Shown: piece after piece, positions 41,299-50,847 of the stretch
Layout of the letters: each line of letters opens with the position of its first letter
Position numbering within the stretch: the first letter of the stretch is position 1
Position numbers and translations under genes: made by a program
Assembly: GCA_963824545.1 (NCBI GenBank)
Contig: CAWGPP010000017.1
Location: 34,839-98,838, forward strand
Source: Bog-532 sp963824545
GTDB lineage: Bacteria > Actinomycetota > Actinomycetes > Streptosporangiales > Streptosporangiaceae
Direction of reading: 5' to 3'
DNA: 64,000 nucleotides
The notes under the pieces: model-generated
Told to the model about the DNA's origin: nothing
The model's input: only the letters and a program-made list of their open reading frames with translations
Database searches by the model: none

Positions 41299-43317
41299 TT
41301 ATGAAAGCGAACCTGCGGGCCGGTTTGGATTCCGGTTGCGGCGGGCTGGCCGCCGGGTCCGCCGGGTCCGCCGGGTCCGCCGAGACCGACGGGCCGGCGG
41401 GGCAGGCGGCTGGGGAGCGAGCGGCTGGGTGGTCGCGCCATCGGCCCACGCGGAGAAACCGGTCCAGGACGGGGGGAAGGAGTCGGGCTCGGGCCCGGGC
41501 CCGAACCCTCCCGCGGGAACAGGCTCGGACGCGGACGGGAGGAGAGGCTCGGGTTGCGGCTCCGCCCCGCGCCTGGGCGGCCTGAACCTGCGCTCGGGCG
41601 CGCGGGCAGGCTTGGGTGCGCGGGCAGGCTCGGGCGCGGCCCGGTCCCGCCTGGGCGCGGCGGCCGTGGTCCGGCCGGCGGCATGACGGGGGCCCTTCGG
41701 TGCGGCCGGCGCGGCCGGCGCGGCCGGTGCCGGCTCCGGGTCAGCGATGTAGTCGCTGGGCTTGGTCGCGTCGTATCCGTCCTGCAGGCCGGTAAAGCGG
41801 AAGACGACCGTGAGCACGGCCGAGACGGCGAGGTTCAGGATCAGGGCGGCAATCGCGATGTAGGTGACGTGCCCGAACACCGGGGCCGCGGAGGCACCGA
41901 AGTGCGCCTGGCCGCCGCCCGGCGTCCGGTACGCCTGGACCGTGCCGTAGAGCATCGCCACGGCCCAGCCGATGATCAGCGCGGCGCGGTGGAACCACCG
42001 GGTGTACAGGCTGATCACGATGGCCGGGAAGGTCTGCAGGACCCAGATCCCGCCCAGCAGCTGCAAGTTGATCGAGAACGTCCTGTTCAGCTCCAGGGCG
42101 AAGCCAAGCGCGCCGACCTTCATGAGAAGCGAAGCCAGCCGCGCCACCCGCGTCTCCTGAGCGGGGGTGGCGTCCGGCTTGAGGAGCTCCTTATAGATGG
42201 TGCGGGTGAACAGGTTCGCCGCCGCGATCGACATGATGGCCGCGGGGACGAGCGCACCGATGACGATGGCCGCATCGCCGACTCCCGCGAACCAGCTGGG
42301 GAACATGTGCGCGAACAGCAGCGGCACGGACAACTGGGCGTTGCCGCCTCCGGCCTTGACGTCCGCGTTCACGGCCGGCACCGCCCGCGCCATGTAGCCG
42401 AGCAGCGCGATCAGGCCCAGGACGAGCGAGTAGACGGGCAGCAGAGCGGCGTTGCGCCTGATCACGTCGCGCCGTTTGGCCGCGAACACGCCGGTGGTCA
42501 CGTGCGGGTACACGAACAGGGCCAGCGCGGAGCCGAGCGCGAGGGTGGCGTAGGCCCATTCGCCGGCCGGCAGCACGACGATGCTGCCGAACGGTTTGCC
42601 GGTCGCCGGGTTGACCGTCTTCAGGTGCGCCGACGCATTGCCGAAGATGTGCGCCCAGCCGCCCAGCTTGCCCGGGATGTACAGGATCGCGACGATGACC
42701 GTCACGTAGATGAGGACGTCCTTGACGAACGCGATGAGGGCGGGGGCGCGCAGCCCGGCCAGGTAGGTGTAGGCGGCCACGACGGTGAACGCGATGATCA
42801 GCGGCAGGTCCTTGACGAAGGCGTTGCCCGAGGTGCTGCCGACCCCCAGCACGGTCAGTACCGACTCGATGCCGACGAGCTGTAGCGCGATGTAGGGCAT
42901 GGTGGCCAGGATCCCGGTCACCGCCACCGCGAGCCCCAGGCCCTGCGAGCCGTACCTGCCCCGGACGAACTCTCCGGGGGTGACGTAACCACGCGCGCGG
43001 GCGACCGACCAGAGCCGCGGCGCGAAGATGAACACGATCGGGAAGACCATGATCGTGTACGACAGTGCGTAGAATCCCGCGGCGCCGGTGGCATAGACCA
43101 GCGCGGGCACCGCGATGAAGGTGTAGGCGGTGTAGATGTCGCCGCCGAGCAGGAACCAGCTGACGAATGTCCCGAATCCGCGGCCGCCGAGACCCCATTC
43201 ATTCAGCTGCATGAGGTCCTCAGCCGGGCGCCAGCGGGCTGAAGCGAAACCGATGTAGGTGACGATCAGGAACGCGGCGGCGAGGATGGCCAGCGTAACC
43301 GCGTTGAGATGGTTCAT
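41299..43317 (-). CDS. Sodium:solute symporter (SSS family, monocarboxylate-type)
   Basis: From ATG 43317 the product is 672 aa. The first 530 residues form about 13 membrane helices of the SSS fold, with family motifs LGGRGFGTFVSWFLLGGDIY and GIWVLQTFPAIVISLYTRWF. The overlap with an upstream DUF3311 gene is typical of ActP/MctC-type acetate, pyruvate or propionate uptake systems. The C-terminal 140 residues are an Ala/Pro/Arg-rich tail with an (RRT)n run made by CCGGGTCCG slippage. This is unusual for the family and presumably cytoplasmic. The start codon overlaps the DUF3311 stop (ATGA), which ensures coupled translation. Confidence 0.9.
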   Translation of the reverse strand: MNHLNAVTLAILAAAFLIVTYIGFASARWRPAEDLMQLNEWGLGGRGFGTFVSWFLLGGDIYTAYTFIAVPALVYATGAAGFYALSYTIMVFPIVFIFAPRLWSVARARGYVTPGEFVRGRYGSQGLGLAVAVTGILATMPYIALQLVGIESVLTVLGVGSTSGNAFVKDLPLIIAFTVVAAYTYLAGLRAPALIAFVKDVLIYVTVIVAILYIPGKLGGWAHIFGNASAHLKTVNPATGKPFGSIVVLPAGEWAYATLALGSALALFVYPHVTTGVFAAKRRDVIRRNAALLPVYSLVLGLIALLGYMARAVPAVNADVKAGGGNAQLSVPLLFAHMFPSWFAGVGDAAIVIGALVPAAIMSIAAANLFTRTIYKELLKPDATPAQETRVARLASLLMKVGALGFALELNRTFSINLQLLGGIWVLQTFPAIVISLYTRWFHRAALIIGWAVAMLYGTVQAYRTPGGGQAHFGASAAPVFGHVTYIAIAALILNLAVSAVLTVVFRFTGLQDGYDATKPSDYIADPEPAPAAPAAPAAPKGPRHAAGRTTAAAPRRDRAAPEPARAPKPARAPERRFRPPRRGAEPQPEPLLPSASEPVPAGGFGPGPEPDSFPPSWTGFSAWADGATTQPLAPQPPAPPARRSRRTRRTRRTRRPARRNRNPNRPAGSLS

Positions 43318-43577
43318 CTGTGTGCACCTCGGCCGTCCCGTGGCCTGGTTCTCCGGGTCGGCCTGTGCTTCGCCAGCAGGTAACAAATCCAGCACAGGAC
43401 GCCGGTCACGGGCACCCAGATGAGCTGGAACCAGTAAAAGAACGGGAAGCCACCCAGTGCCGGGGTGGAGCGTGCATAAAGGGGAACCCACAGCGTGCCG
43501 GTGATCGCGATGATCAGCAGGACCGCGATCACGCCCCATGTGGCCGGGCTCTTTCGCGGGAGAGCGGGCTGAGCCAT
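43314..43577 (-). CDS. DUF3311 small membrane subunit
   Basis: The 87-aa product has two helices (WGVIAVLLIIAITGTLWVPL and FFYWFQLIWVPVTGVLCWIC) with the conserved LYARSTPALGGFPFFYWFQL loop of DUF3311. It always accompanies SSS transporters and is assumed to be an accessory subunit. GAGAGG lies 5 bases before the ATG. The stop overlaps the symporter start. Confidence 0.9.
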   Translation of the reverse strand: MAQPALPRKSPATWGVIAVLLIIAITGTLWVPLYARSTPALGGFPFFYWFQLIWVPVTGVLCWICYLLAKHRPTRRTRPRDGRGAHR

Positions 43578-43920
43578 TGCAGCCTCTCAGAAGGTTGCGC
43601 GCTCTCAGACCCGCTGCGCGTATGACCCGGCCCCCGCCAGTCCCCCCGCGCGCAGACGATTGCGCTCTTGGACTTGTTCTCACGTATGGTGCCGCAGAAT
43701 CCGCTAGAAGATAGGATTTTCCGCGCATTACAGGCGAAGGTCCCAATTCGGTATCCGGCCACCACAGCCACCAGCGTCGGCCGCAATCGGGCACGCGCGG
43801 ACCGGCGGGCAGTAGGGGAAGCCAGGACTCCCCGCGCGCGATGCCGCCCGTTGCTGGTGTCATTGCTGATGCTATCGCTGGCGGGCGCTGCCGCCGGTGC
43901 GACGCGCGCGGGGAGAAGAA
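43578..43920. other. Intergenic/decayed stretch
   Basis: No supportable gene. It holds the promoter for the DUF3311-SSS operon (minus strand) and, from about 43850, plus-strand sequence leading into a hydrolase remnant. Confidence 0.35.
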
Positions 43921-44076
43921 GACGTGTGGCACGAGTACGGCCGCGGCGGCCACTTCCCAGCGGCGGCCGAACCGGAGCTGCTGGCCCAGACAGCCGAAGG
44001 ACTCACCCGCCCCGTCATCGAGCAATCCCTGCAATGGGCCGATAACCAACGGCAGGACGATCAGCTACAGACCTGA
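43921..44076 (+). pseudogene. C-terminal fragment of an alpha/beta (epoxide) hydrolase
   Basis: The frame reads DVWHEYGRGGHFPAAAEPEL then LAQTAEGLTRPVIEQS and stops. GRGGHFPAAAEPELLA is the end of epoxide-hydrolase-type proteins, where the His is the catalytic base. The rest of the enzyme is absent. Confidence 0.6.
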
Positions 44077-44122
44077 CCGGTTACGCCTCCCATCCGTCAC
44101 AACGACGACAACGGCCTGGTTA

Positions 44123-44728
44123 TCACGAAACCCTGGACATCCACCGGGGCAGGCTTCGGCTATCGATCGAGATGGCGATGGCCGCCGCGCACACCGCGAG
44201 GACGATCCACCACACGAGATCCGAGGACGGCCCGCCAGCGCCGGGCGCCGGGAACGTGCGGACCCAGCGCGCGGCCCGCGGCACGAGGCTGGGCGCCATC
44301 AGCACCAGCACGACGGCGGCGCCGGTCGCTGCTCCCGGTTCGCCGGTCCGCGTCCGGGCCACGCACGCCGCGGCGAAGCCGAGCAGCACGTTGCCGGCCA
44401 GCGCGAGACCGGCCGCCGACCAGGGCAGTGCCAGCCCGCGCAGTGCCGCCGCCAGCATCACCAGCGCACCGGCGGCGAGCGGCGCCAGCAGCGCCGCGGC
44501 GCGGATCCCGGTGCGCCGGACGGGCCCGGTCGGCGTCACGTCGACGACCGCGCTGGCCGGCTCGTCGAGGGTGAACGCCGCCGCCGCGGCGAGCAGCGCG
44601 AAGCAGATCGGGAGCAGCACGGTCGCGGCGGCCGGGAAGGCGGCCCCGCAGCCGCCCACCACGACCGCCACTCCGCTGATCCCCGTGATCGCCGGCCACG
44701 CCCCGGCCCGAAGCACCAGTCCGGTCAT
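44123..44728 (-). CDS. Hypothetical polytopic membrane protein (ABC-operon third gene)
   Basis: ATG 44728 overlaps the stop of the permease remnant (ATGA). The 201-aa product has about five or six helices (ITGISGVAVVVGGCGAAFPA, VLLPICFALLAAAAAFTLDE, DLVWWIVLAVCAAAIAISID). It is probably a second membrane subunit of the ABC transporter encoded upstream. It appears intact, although its partners are broken, so it is unlikely to function. Confidence 0.6.
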   Translation of the reverse strand: MTGLVLRAGAWPAITGISGVAVVVGGCGAAFPAAATVLLPICFALLAAAAAFTLDEPASAVVDVTPTGPVRRTGIRAAALLAPLAAGALVMLAAALRGLALPWSAAGLALAGNVLLGFAAACVARTRTGEPGAATGAAVVLVLMAPSLVPRAARWVRTFPAPGAGGPSSDLVWWIVLAVCAAAIAISIDSRSLPRWMSRVS

Positions 44729-45605
44729 CACGCGGTCACGGCGTGGGTGAACCCGCCGAGGGCCGCCAGCACGAGCAAGATCAGGGCCGCCACTCCCGCG
44801 GTGCCGAGGGCACGGACGATCCGGGTGCGTACCCGCCCCTCGGCTCCGCGCAGGAGCGCCACCAGGACCGCGATCACGCACAGGGCGAACTGCCAGCCGA
44901 GGAAGAACCACGGTGACCCGCGCCAGGCCGTGACGTGGGCGGTGTTCCGGGTGAACGTGAAGAAGGCAAACGGCGAGAACAGGCGCAGCACCGCGACGGG
45001 CGCCGAATCGGGATGCGACATGGACAGGATCGTCACCAGGCTCGACCCAGCCGTAGAGGACCAGGAACAGCACGAACGCCGCGCCCGGGAACCGTACCCA
45101 GCGGCCCAAGCGCGACCCCGAGCAGCGGGCCGCCGAGCGACGGGAGCGACGATCTGCCCGACCAGGACGGCGAGCCGCGCTGATGGGCTGAACGGCCCGT
45201 ACACCGCGTCGCCGACGGGGTAGGAGCTGCAGGAACCCGAACAGGGTCGAGGACAGCCGCAGAAGAACGGGACGAGCGCGACCGCAGCAGAGGGCGGCGG
45301 TGCGGGCCGGTCGAGTAGTCGGGGTGACGCCGACGACCGGTTCGCTCGCCCGCATCGACCGGGTCAGCCAGTACGTGGCCATCATGCCGAACCCGCCGAG
45401 GAAGATCGCCGGGTACGGGTTCAAGGCGTCGATCTCGGTGGTCGTGCCGCCCCCGCCGGTCCAGGGCGTCCACACGGCCATCACCACGCCGAACAGGAAG
45501 ACCGGGTTGAGGACGAACCGGCGCGTCTCCCGGATGGCGAGCGCGGACGAACGTGGCCCGCCCGGGGGCGGTTGCGGGCGGCCCGAACGCGAGCGTCGCG
45601 GTCAT
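44728..45605 (-). pseudogene. ABC-transporter permease with several frameshifts
   Basis: Start MTATLAFGPPATAPGRATFV overlaps the ATPase stop (ATGA). Frame changes then occur before VVMAVWTPWTGGGGTTTEID, again before ARLAVLVGQIVAPVARRP, before WVRFPGAAFVLFLVLYGWVE, and before SLVTILSMSHPDSAPVAVLR. Each piece is hydrophobic and collinear, so the ancestor was one six- or seven-helix permease. At least three indels make it nonfunctional. Confidence 0.75.
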
Positions 45606-46246
45606 GACGCCACCTCCCCGGCGGGCTCGCGCTCCGGTGACCCGCCGCGCAGCAGCAGGTACGCGTCTTCGAGGGACGGCTCGACGTGCTCGACGCCGTC
45701 CCGTACGCGGCCGCCGACGTTGCGGTACCGGCCGGTGCCGGTCCGCCAGGAGACCCTCGCCGCCGGGTCCGGCTCGTCGGCCAGCCAGACCCGGCCAGCC
45801 GCCTGGCCGGTCAGGTCGGTGACCGGGCCGTCGTAGCGGACCCGGCCGCGGTCCAGCACGATCACGCGCTCGCACAGGGCCGCGACGTCCTCGGTCTGGT
45901 GGGTCGACAGCACCACGATCGACGTCCGCGCGATCTCCGCGAGCAAGGTCCGCAGCGTCACCCGCTGCTCCGGGTCGACGCCGGTGGTCGGCTCGTCCAG
46001 GATCAGCACCGGTGGCGAGCCGAGCAGCGCCTGGGCGAGCGCGACCCGCCGCCGCTGGCCGCCGGACATGGCCCGGATACGCTTCGCGCCGAGGTCGGAT
46101 AGCCCGACCAGGTCGAGCACGCGGCGCACTTCCGCGTGCCGCGCCGCCGGCTGGGTCCACTCCTTGAGCAGCGCGATGTAGTCCACGAACGCGAAAGCCG
46201 TGAAGCCACGCGGGAAGCCGGTCTCCTGCGGCACTCGCCGCACGGC
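45602..46246 (-). pseudogene. ABC ATPase missing its Walker A half
   Basis: The frame begins inside the Q-loop region (VPQETGFPRGFTAFAFVDYI) and includes the signature AMSGGQRRRVALAQALLG, Walker B PVLILDDEP-like LILDEPTTGVDP, and the switch His in VVLSTHQTEDVAAL. The first ~90 residues with Walker A are replaced at 46246-46272 by a regulator fragment on the opposite strand. ATP binding is therefore impossible. This is a rearrangement junction. Confidence 0.85.
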
Positions 46247-46272
46247 CGGGCCTCATCCCTTCGGATCCTGGT

Positions 46273-48166
46273 GTGGCCGAGGCTGTGCGGCTGTGCGGCT
46301 ATCTTCCGCTAGCCATCCGGCTGACAGCGGCTCAGTTGGCCCACCACACTACCTGGACGCTGGACGAACTCGTCGCCGACCTTGCCTCCACAAGAGACAG
46401 GATTGCGGCCATGCGCGCCGAAAGCGAATCGGTGGCATCCGCGTTCGACCTTTCCTATCACGATCTCACGCCGGACCAGCAACTGCTCTTCCGACGGCTG
46501 GGGCTGCACTCTGGTTCCGATTTCGACGCCTACATCGGGGCGGCACTCAGTGGGCTTGATCTTGGCCCCACTCAGCGCCTGCTGGACGATCTGTACCTTC
46601 ATCACCTGATCGAGGAACCGACCCGGGGACGCTACCGGATGCACGACCTGATCAGGGAGCAGGCACGGGCGCTGGCCGCACAGGACAGCACCGCCGACAA
46701 TGAGGCCGCCATCGACAGGCTGCTCAGCTATTTCCTGCACACCGCGATCAATGCCGCCGCGCATATCGCTGGGCGAACGCCTGTACCGGCCCCGCCGCCC
46801 GTGGAGCATCCCCCCGTTTGGACGCCAGACTTTCCCACGTCCGCGGAGTCGCTGGCCTGGCTGAGAGCCGAGCGGACCAACCTGGACTCCGCCGTGGACA
46901 GGGCTGTGTCACGGACCATCCCGCCGGTAGCAATTCACCTGCCCATCGTGCTAACTCAATTCCTGCGCGGCCAGGGGTACTGGGAGCAGGCGATCGCCCT
47001 CAACAGGAGCGCCGAAGCCGTAGCCAGAAAGGTCAACGACAGAGCGGGTGAGGCACTTGCCTTGTGGAGCCGCAGTTCTATTCACCGGGTGAGCGGTGAG
47101 TACCCCACGGCGATCGCGTGCCTTGAGCGGGCCATTACTCTGCATCGCGGACTTGGCAATCGGCTCGGCGAGGCGAACGACCTCTACGAGCTCGGCGTGC
47201 TGCAACGTCTGGCCTGTGATTACGCCGCCGACGCAGCGACGCAGACCGAGGCTCGCCGGATCTACCGTGAACTCGGCAACAACCTGGGCGAAGCAAACAC
47301 CTTTCACGAGATGGGAATCGCGAAATGGCTCGCCGGGGACTTGTCCGGATCGCTGGAGAGCCAGTCGCACGCACGAGATCTCTACCGGGAGAGCCACAAC
47401 GACATCGGCCTTGCCGCTGCCTACGGTGAAATCGCGCTCGTCAACAATTCCGCGGGCAATTATGCGGTGGCCGCGACCAACGTGGCCAGTTCGCTGAGCC
47501 TGAATCAGGAGATGGAAACAGGTACTCCGAGGCTTACTCGCTCATGTTTATCGGAACGTCGCAATATCTGACCGGCGACAATGCGGCTGCGGCGCAAACC
47601 CTGCTCCGCGCGGTGGAGCTGGATCAAGAACTGAGCAACCGGTACGCGATGGCCTTCGCGCTGCGTGAGCTTGGTGTCGTCCGCCTCCGGCAAGGCGATG
47701 ACGAACAGGCACGGACGGTCCTAGTTCAAGCGGTGACCATACACCGGGAATTCGGTAACCGATACGGCGAAGGATATGCAATCGCTTCACTCGGCCGTGC
47801 GCAGCTCGCTTTGGGTGATCTTACGCTGCCGGGGAAAGCCTTGCCGAAGCTCTCCGTATTCACCGGGAATTCGGACATCGCCTCGGAGAAGCGGACGCGC
47901 TGCTGGGCATGGGCGGACTCTTTGTACGGCAGCGGTCGTACGGCGACGCCAGGAGCCGCTACAGTGAGACACTCGGCATCGTGCGCGACATCGGCGCGCA
48001 GCTAGAACAGGGCCAGGCTCTTGCGGGGCTGGCCACTTGCTCAGCTGCTGAGGGAAATCGTGCAGCAGCTACTGAGAGCTGGCGTGAAGCACTCGTGGTC
48101 TTCCAGCGAATTGGCGCTCCAGACGCTACGGCAGTCGAGGCGGAACTGCGCCGGAACACGGCTTAA
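46273..48166 (+). pseudogene. 5'-truncated NB-ARC/TPR regulator (AfsR/SARP-like) with frameshifts
   Basis: The fragment begins at the end of an NB-ARC domain (RLCGYLPLAIRLTAAQLAHH, TMHDLIREQ-type MHDLIREQARALAAQ) and continues through many TPR units (NDRAGEALALWSRSSIHRVS; LGNRLGEANDLYELGVLQRL). The frame shifts near 47521, where GAAAC lost an A relative to ENRYSEAY, and again near 47825. The third frame ends LRRNTA at 48166. The DNA-binding and P-loop parts are absent. It is dead as an ATPase; the intact members are antibiotic or signalling regulators. Confidence 0.8.
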
Positions 48167-48348
48167 AAGAGACGGGAATCAAGTTACCCGGGGAGACGCC
48201 GACGGCTTTTTGAAGATTCAGATAAAAATCCCGGGAGTCAGTTACTTAATCTATATAGCAATACCACGAACTTAAGCCAAACCGGGTATACATGCCGCTG
48301 TGACCTGGTTTCCTGGGCCGCGGAGGAGCTCCCAGCCCTCAATCGTTC
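48167..48348. other. AT-richer intergenic segment
   Basis: The composition drops sharply (ACTTAATCTATATAGCAATA near 48240), unlike its surroundings. This suggests foreign DNA or an insertion hotspot. No gene was seen. Confidence 0.4.
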
Positions 48349-48583
48349 GTGCGCCCAGCAGAACGGGAGGTTACACCGTGACGTAATGTTATGGTGTTTC
48401 TCCGTGTTCGTAAGCTCGTCGTCGCCTGCCGGTGGAAGTCCGTTCCGGGTAGCTGCCGGGAGGCTCGGTAGCGGCTGGCGGTGTCGCCTCGAAACGGGCC
48501 GAGCCGGAGCCCAGCGTCAAAAGCCCTGTAAGGGCGAGCGACGATGCGGTCCGTGGCATGACGCGAAGCCTGCGGCGTCGTTA
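48349..48583 (+). other. 5' fragment of a group II intron (domain I)
   Basis: GTGCG at 48349 matches the group II 5' splice-site consensus. It is followed by segments I recognise from group II intron RNA: GGTTACACCGTGACGTAATG, CCGGGAGGCTCGGTAGCGGC, AAAAGCCCTGTAAGGGCGAG and CATGACGCGAAGCC. The series stops at 48583, where an IS5-family end begins, so domains II-VI and the reverse transcriptase are missing. Recognition is from sequence memory, not a covariance search. Confidence 0.6.
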
Positions 48584-49240
48584 GGGCCTGCTTGAGAACT
48601 CAGGTGGCTCGGGCGAGGCGGCGGGTCATGACGATGATCATGGCCCAGTGGACGTAGGTTTCGTGGTGGGAGGTCAGGCGCTCGTGGTCGCGGATGGTGC
48701 GCCGGTGGCGGGTGATCCACGCCAGCGTCCTTTCGACCACCCACCTGCGGGGCAGCACCTTGAAGGTGTGCAGGTCATCGGGCCGTTTGACGATCTGGAG
48801 GGTCAGGTGCAGCTGGGTCTTCGCCCAGCTGACCAGTTTCCCGGCGTAGCCGCCATCGGCCCAGGTGAGCTTGATCGTGGGGAACGCCTTGCGCAGGTTC
48901 CACAGCAGCGGTCTGGCGGTGTCGCAGTCCTGGACGGAAGCGGCGGTGACTAGGACTTTCAGCAGCAGGCCGATCGTATCGACGGCGATGTGCCGTTTGG
49001 TTCCGTTGATCTTCTTCCCGGCGTCGTAGCCGCGGCGGGTGCGGGTGATCATCTCCGAGCCCTTCACCGGCTGGGAGTCGATGACCGCCGCGCTGGGCTG
49101 CCTGCCGCGCCCGGCGGCCAGCCGGACCCGCTCGCGCAGGTCATCGTGCATCCGCCCGGTGCTGCCCTCGGCCTGCCATTTATCCGCCTACCAGTGGACC
49201 GTCCAGGCGGGCGGGAAGTCCGCGGGCAGCGCCCGAAGAG
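48584..49240 (-). mobile_element. IS5-family insertion sequence remnant
   Basis: The outer end GGGCCTGCTTGAGAAC at 48584 resembles ISL2-type IS5 inverted repeats, and TTA before it could be a 3-bp target repeat. The transposase reads away from this end. The other terminus is lost where recombinase sequence begins at about 49240, so the element cannot move by itself. Confidence 0.7.
48600..49240 (-). pseudogene. IS5-family DDE transposase, 5'-truncated with in-frame stop
   Basis: The open part from MHDDLRERVRLAAGRGRQPS carries Asp in AAVIDSQPVKGSE, Asp in LTWADGGYAGKLV and the C-terminal RWVVERTLAWITRHRRTIRD with Glu, the DDE set of IS5 transposases. Upstream, RALPADFPPAWTVHW is followed by a TAG where the family has Trp/Tyr, then ADKWQAEGSTGR. 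The N-terminus is cut at the fusion with a recombinase fragment. Confidence 0.82.
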
Positions 49241-49345
49241 CGGCCCCGTCGTCAGTGTAGGCGCGGATGGTCCGCGGCGACAGGTTGGCCGCCTCCAGGT
49301 GGAGACGCCAGGACGGCAGAAGTACGCTAAGCTCTCCAGCGCTGG
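49241..49345 (-). repeat. Copy A of a recombinase 5' block
   Basis: The block encodes NLSPRTIRAYTDDGA on the minus strand and includes upstream sequence AGTACGCTAAGCTCTCCAGC (plus strand). It is homologous to copy B at 51420-51540 (about 85% by eye). Copy A is fused to the IS5 remnant. Confidence 0.8.
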
Positions 49346-49482
49346 CGGCGAGCGCCGCGGTCTCGGCCGACCCGGTTTCCCTGCTGCCTGGGGTGATGTG
49401 CCTGGGCCACGCCGCCTCCGGTTCCCGACGTCACCCTCAAACAGCAAGAGGGCGAGGTCGGAAACGCTCCGGCTCGGCGCAG

Positions 49483-49760
49483 CTAAAAGCGGTCGCCGGG
49501 GCATAGACGCCGGTGTGCGTCGCGCGCCCGCTCATCCGCCGCGCTGGCTGCGTACCGGGTAAGCATCGCTCGCGACTTCCACCCCGCCAGTCGCATCAAG
49601 TCACCCTCAGAGCCGCCATTCGCCAGCCAGTCGTGCGAGAACGTGTGCCGTAGCTGGTGAGGATGCAGATCAGGAAGCCCGACCGCGGCGCTCCGGTCTT
49701 TGATCATCTGATAGACGCCGCTAGCGGGCGGGAGCGCCCGTGTGGGCAGCGGCCTTCTGC
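49483..49760 (-). pseudogene. C-terminal half of a tyrosine recombinase
   Basis: The frame reads SGVYQMIKDRSAAVGLPDLH then PHQLRHTFSHDWLANGG and MRLAGWKSRAMLTRYAASAA, with the catalytic Arg (QLRHT), His and Tyr (LTRYA) present. The N-terminal core-binding domain is missing. It is likely the same family as the 5' remnants at 49241 and 51204. Confidence 0.82.
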
Positions 49761-49791
49761 AGGATCCCGGGCCGCCGCGTATGCAGGTGTG

Positions 49792-50847
49792 CTATTTAGT
49801 ATCGTCCTCCTCGGTGCCCGCGCCTTCCTTGATGCCGAACACTGGTTTGATCGCCTGGATCAGGTTCTCAGCGAAGTTCCGCTGAGAGGTGAGGAGCTGC
49901 TCGGTGAAGTCGTAGGTACTGGTCACGAACTCCTCGGGCGTGAGCAGATTATCGCTGGGCGGCAGGCTGGGCATTGGGCTGGACGGAGTGACTGACTCAA
50001 TGGGACTGAGCCTGTTCACCACGCTCACCACGCCGTCAATGTCCCAGGTCAGCCGGACCGCTATCCGGATCAGGTCATTCTGCTCGGCGGACCCGAGGTG
50101 GCCGGCCAGGGTCACAATGCCGTTCTGGACTCGTGCTGTGATGCCCGGCGGGTCCGCGAGCAGGATATGGGTGAGCATCTCGCGGACCTCCCGCGCGATG
50201 TCCTCATCCGGGCGGAGGAAGACGCTCAGCAGGTCACAGCGGCTCACGATCCCGATCAGGTTGCCGCCGAAGCCGCCCCCGCCGGCGTCGACCACCGGCA
50301 GCCGCTTGAGGTGGCGGCTGTTCATCAGCCTGGCAGCGGCCGACAGCGTTGCGTCCGGGTGGATCGTGATGGCCGGCGAAGTCATCAGCTCACCCGCCGT
50401 GAGACCCAAGTGCTTCCTATCGCCGGCGTGCAAGTGGAGGCGGCCGCCCGATTCGAGCTGGGCGTCCCGCGTGCGCTTGTCCAGCACGCTGAGCAGGTCG
50501 GCCTCGGACACCACGCCGGCGACATGGCGGCCCAAGATCAGTACCGGCACGGCGCTGATCTTGTGCTTGGCCATCCGGGCGGCGATCTCCTTGTACGGAG
50601 TCACCTTTTCGACAGTCACCACAGAGGTCGTCATGACGTCCCTGACCCGGTGGTGCCATCGCCCGTGGTGCTGCTTCTCCTTGCCATGGGCATGCGGACT
50701 GGCGGTCGAAGACGCGGCTGTAGCAGCTCGCCCCGTTGACTGCTCCGACGTGTGGTCTACGCCTGTGGCCCTGCCGGAGGGGGACCCGTACGATGCAGCC
50801 TCGATCTGATGAAGCATAGCGTCACGGTGCATATCGCTGCGTGTCAT
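49792..50847 (-). CDS. CBS-pair plus BON domain protein
   Basis: ATG 50847 is chosen for GGGAGAGGGAC directly upstream. The 351-aa product has a His-rich N-terminus and two CBS motifs (VRDVMTTSVVTVEKVTPYKE ... AVPVLILGRHVAGVVSEADL; LTAGELMTSPAITIHPDATL ... RLPVVDAGGG). A BON domain follows (AREVREMLTHILL ... VQNGIVTLAGHLGSAEQNDL) and an acidic C-terminal tail. CBS pairs bind adenosyl ligands, and BON domains bind membranes or partner proteins. Such proteins are dormancy or hypoxia regulon members in several actinobacteria. It is intact, unlike most neighbours, and a DosR-like box lies upstream. Confidence 0.88.
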   Translation of the reverse strand: MTRSDMHRDAMLHQIEAASYGSPSGRATGVDHTSEQSTGRAATAASSTASPHAHGKEKQHHGRWHHRVRDVMTTSVVTVEKVTPYKEIAARMAKHKISAVPVLILGRHVAGVVSEADLLSVLDKRTRDAQLESGGRLHLHAGDRKHLGLTAGELMTSPAITIHPDATLSAAARLMNSRHLKRLPVVDAGGGGFGGNLIGIVSRCDLLSVFLRPDEDIAREVREMLTHILLADPPGITARVQNGIVTLAGHLGSAEQNDLIRIAVRLTWDIDGVVSVVNRLSPIESVTPSSPMPSLPPSDNLLTPEEFVTSTYDFTEQLLTSQRNFAENLIQAIKPVFGIKEGAGTEEDDTK

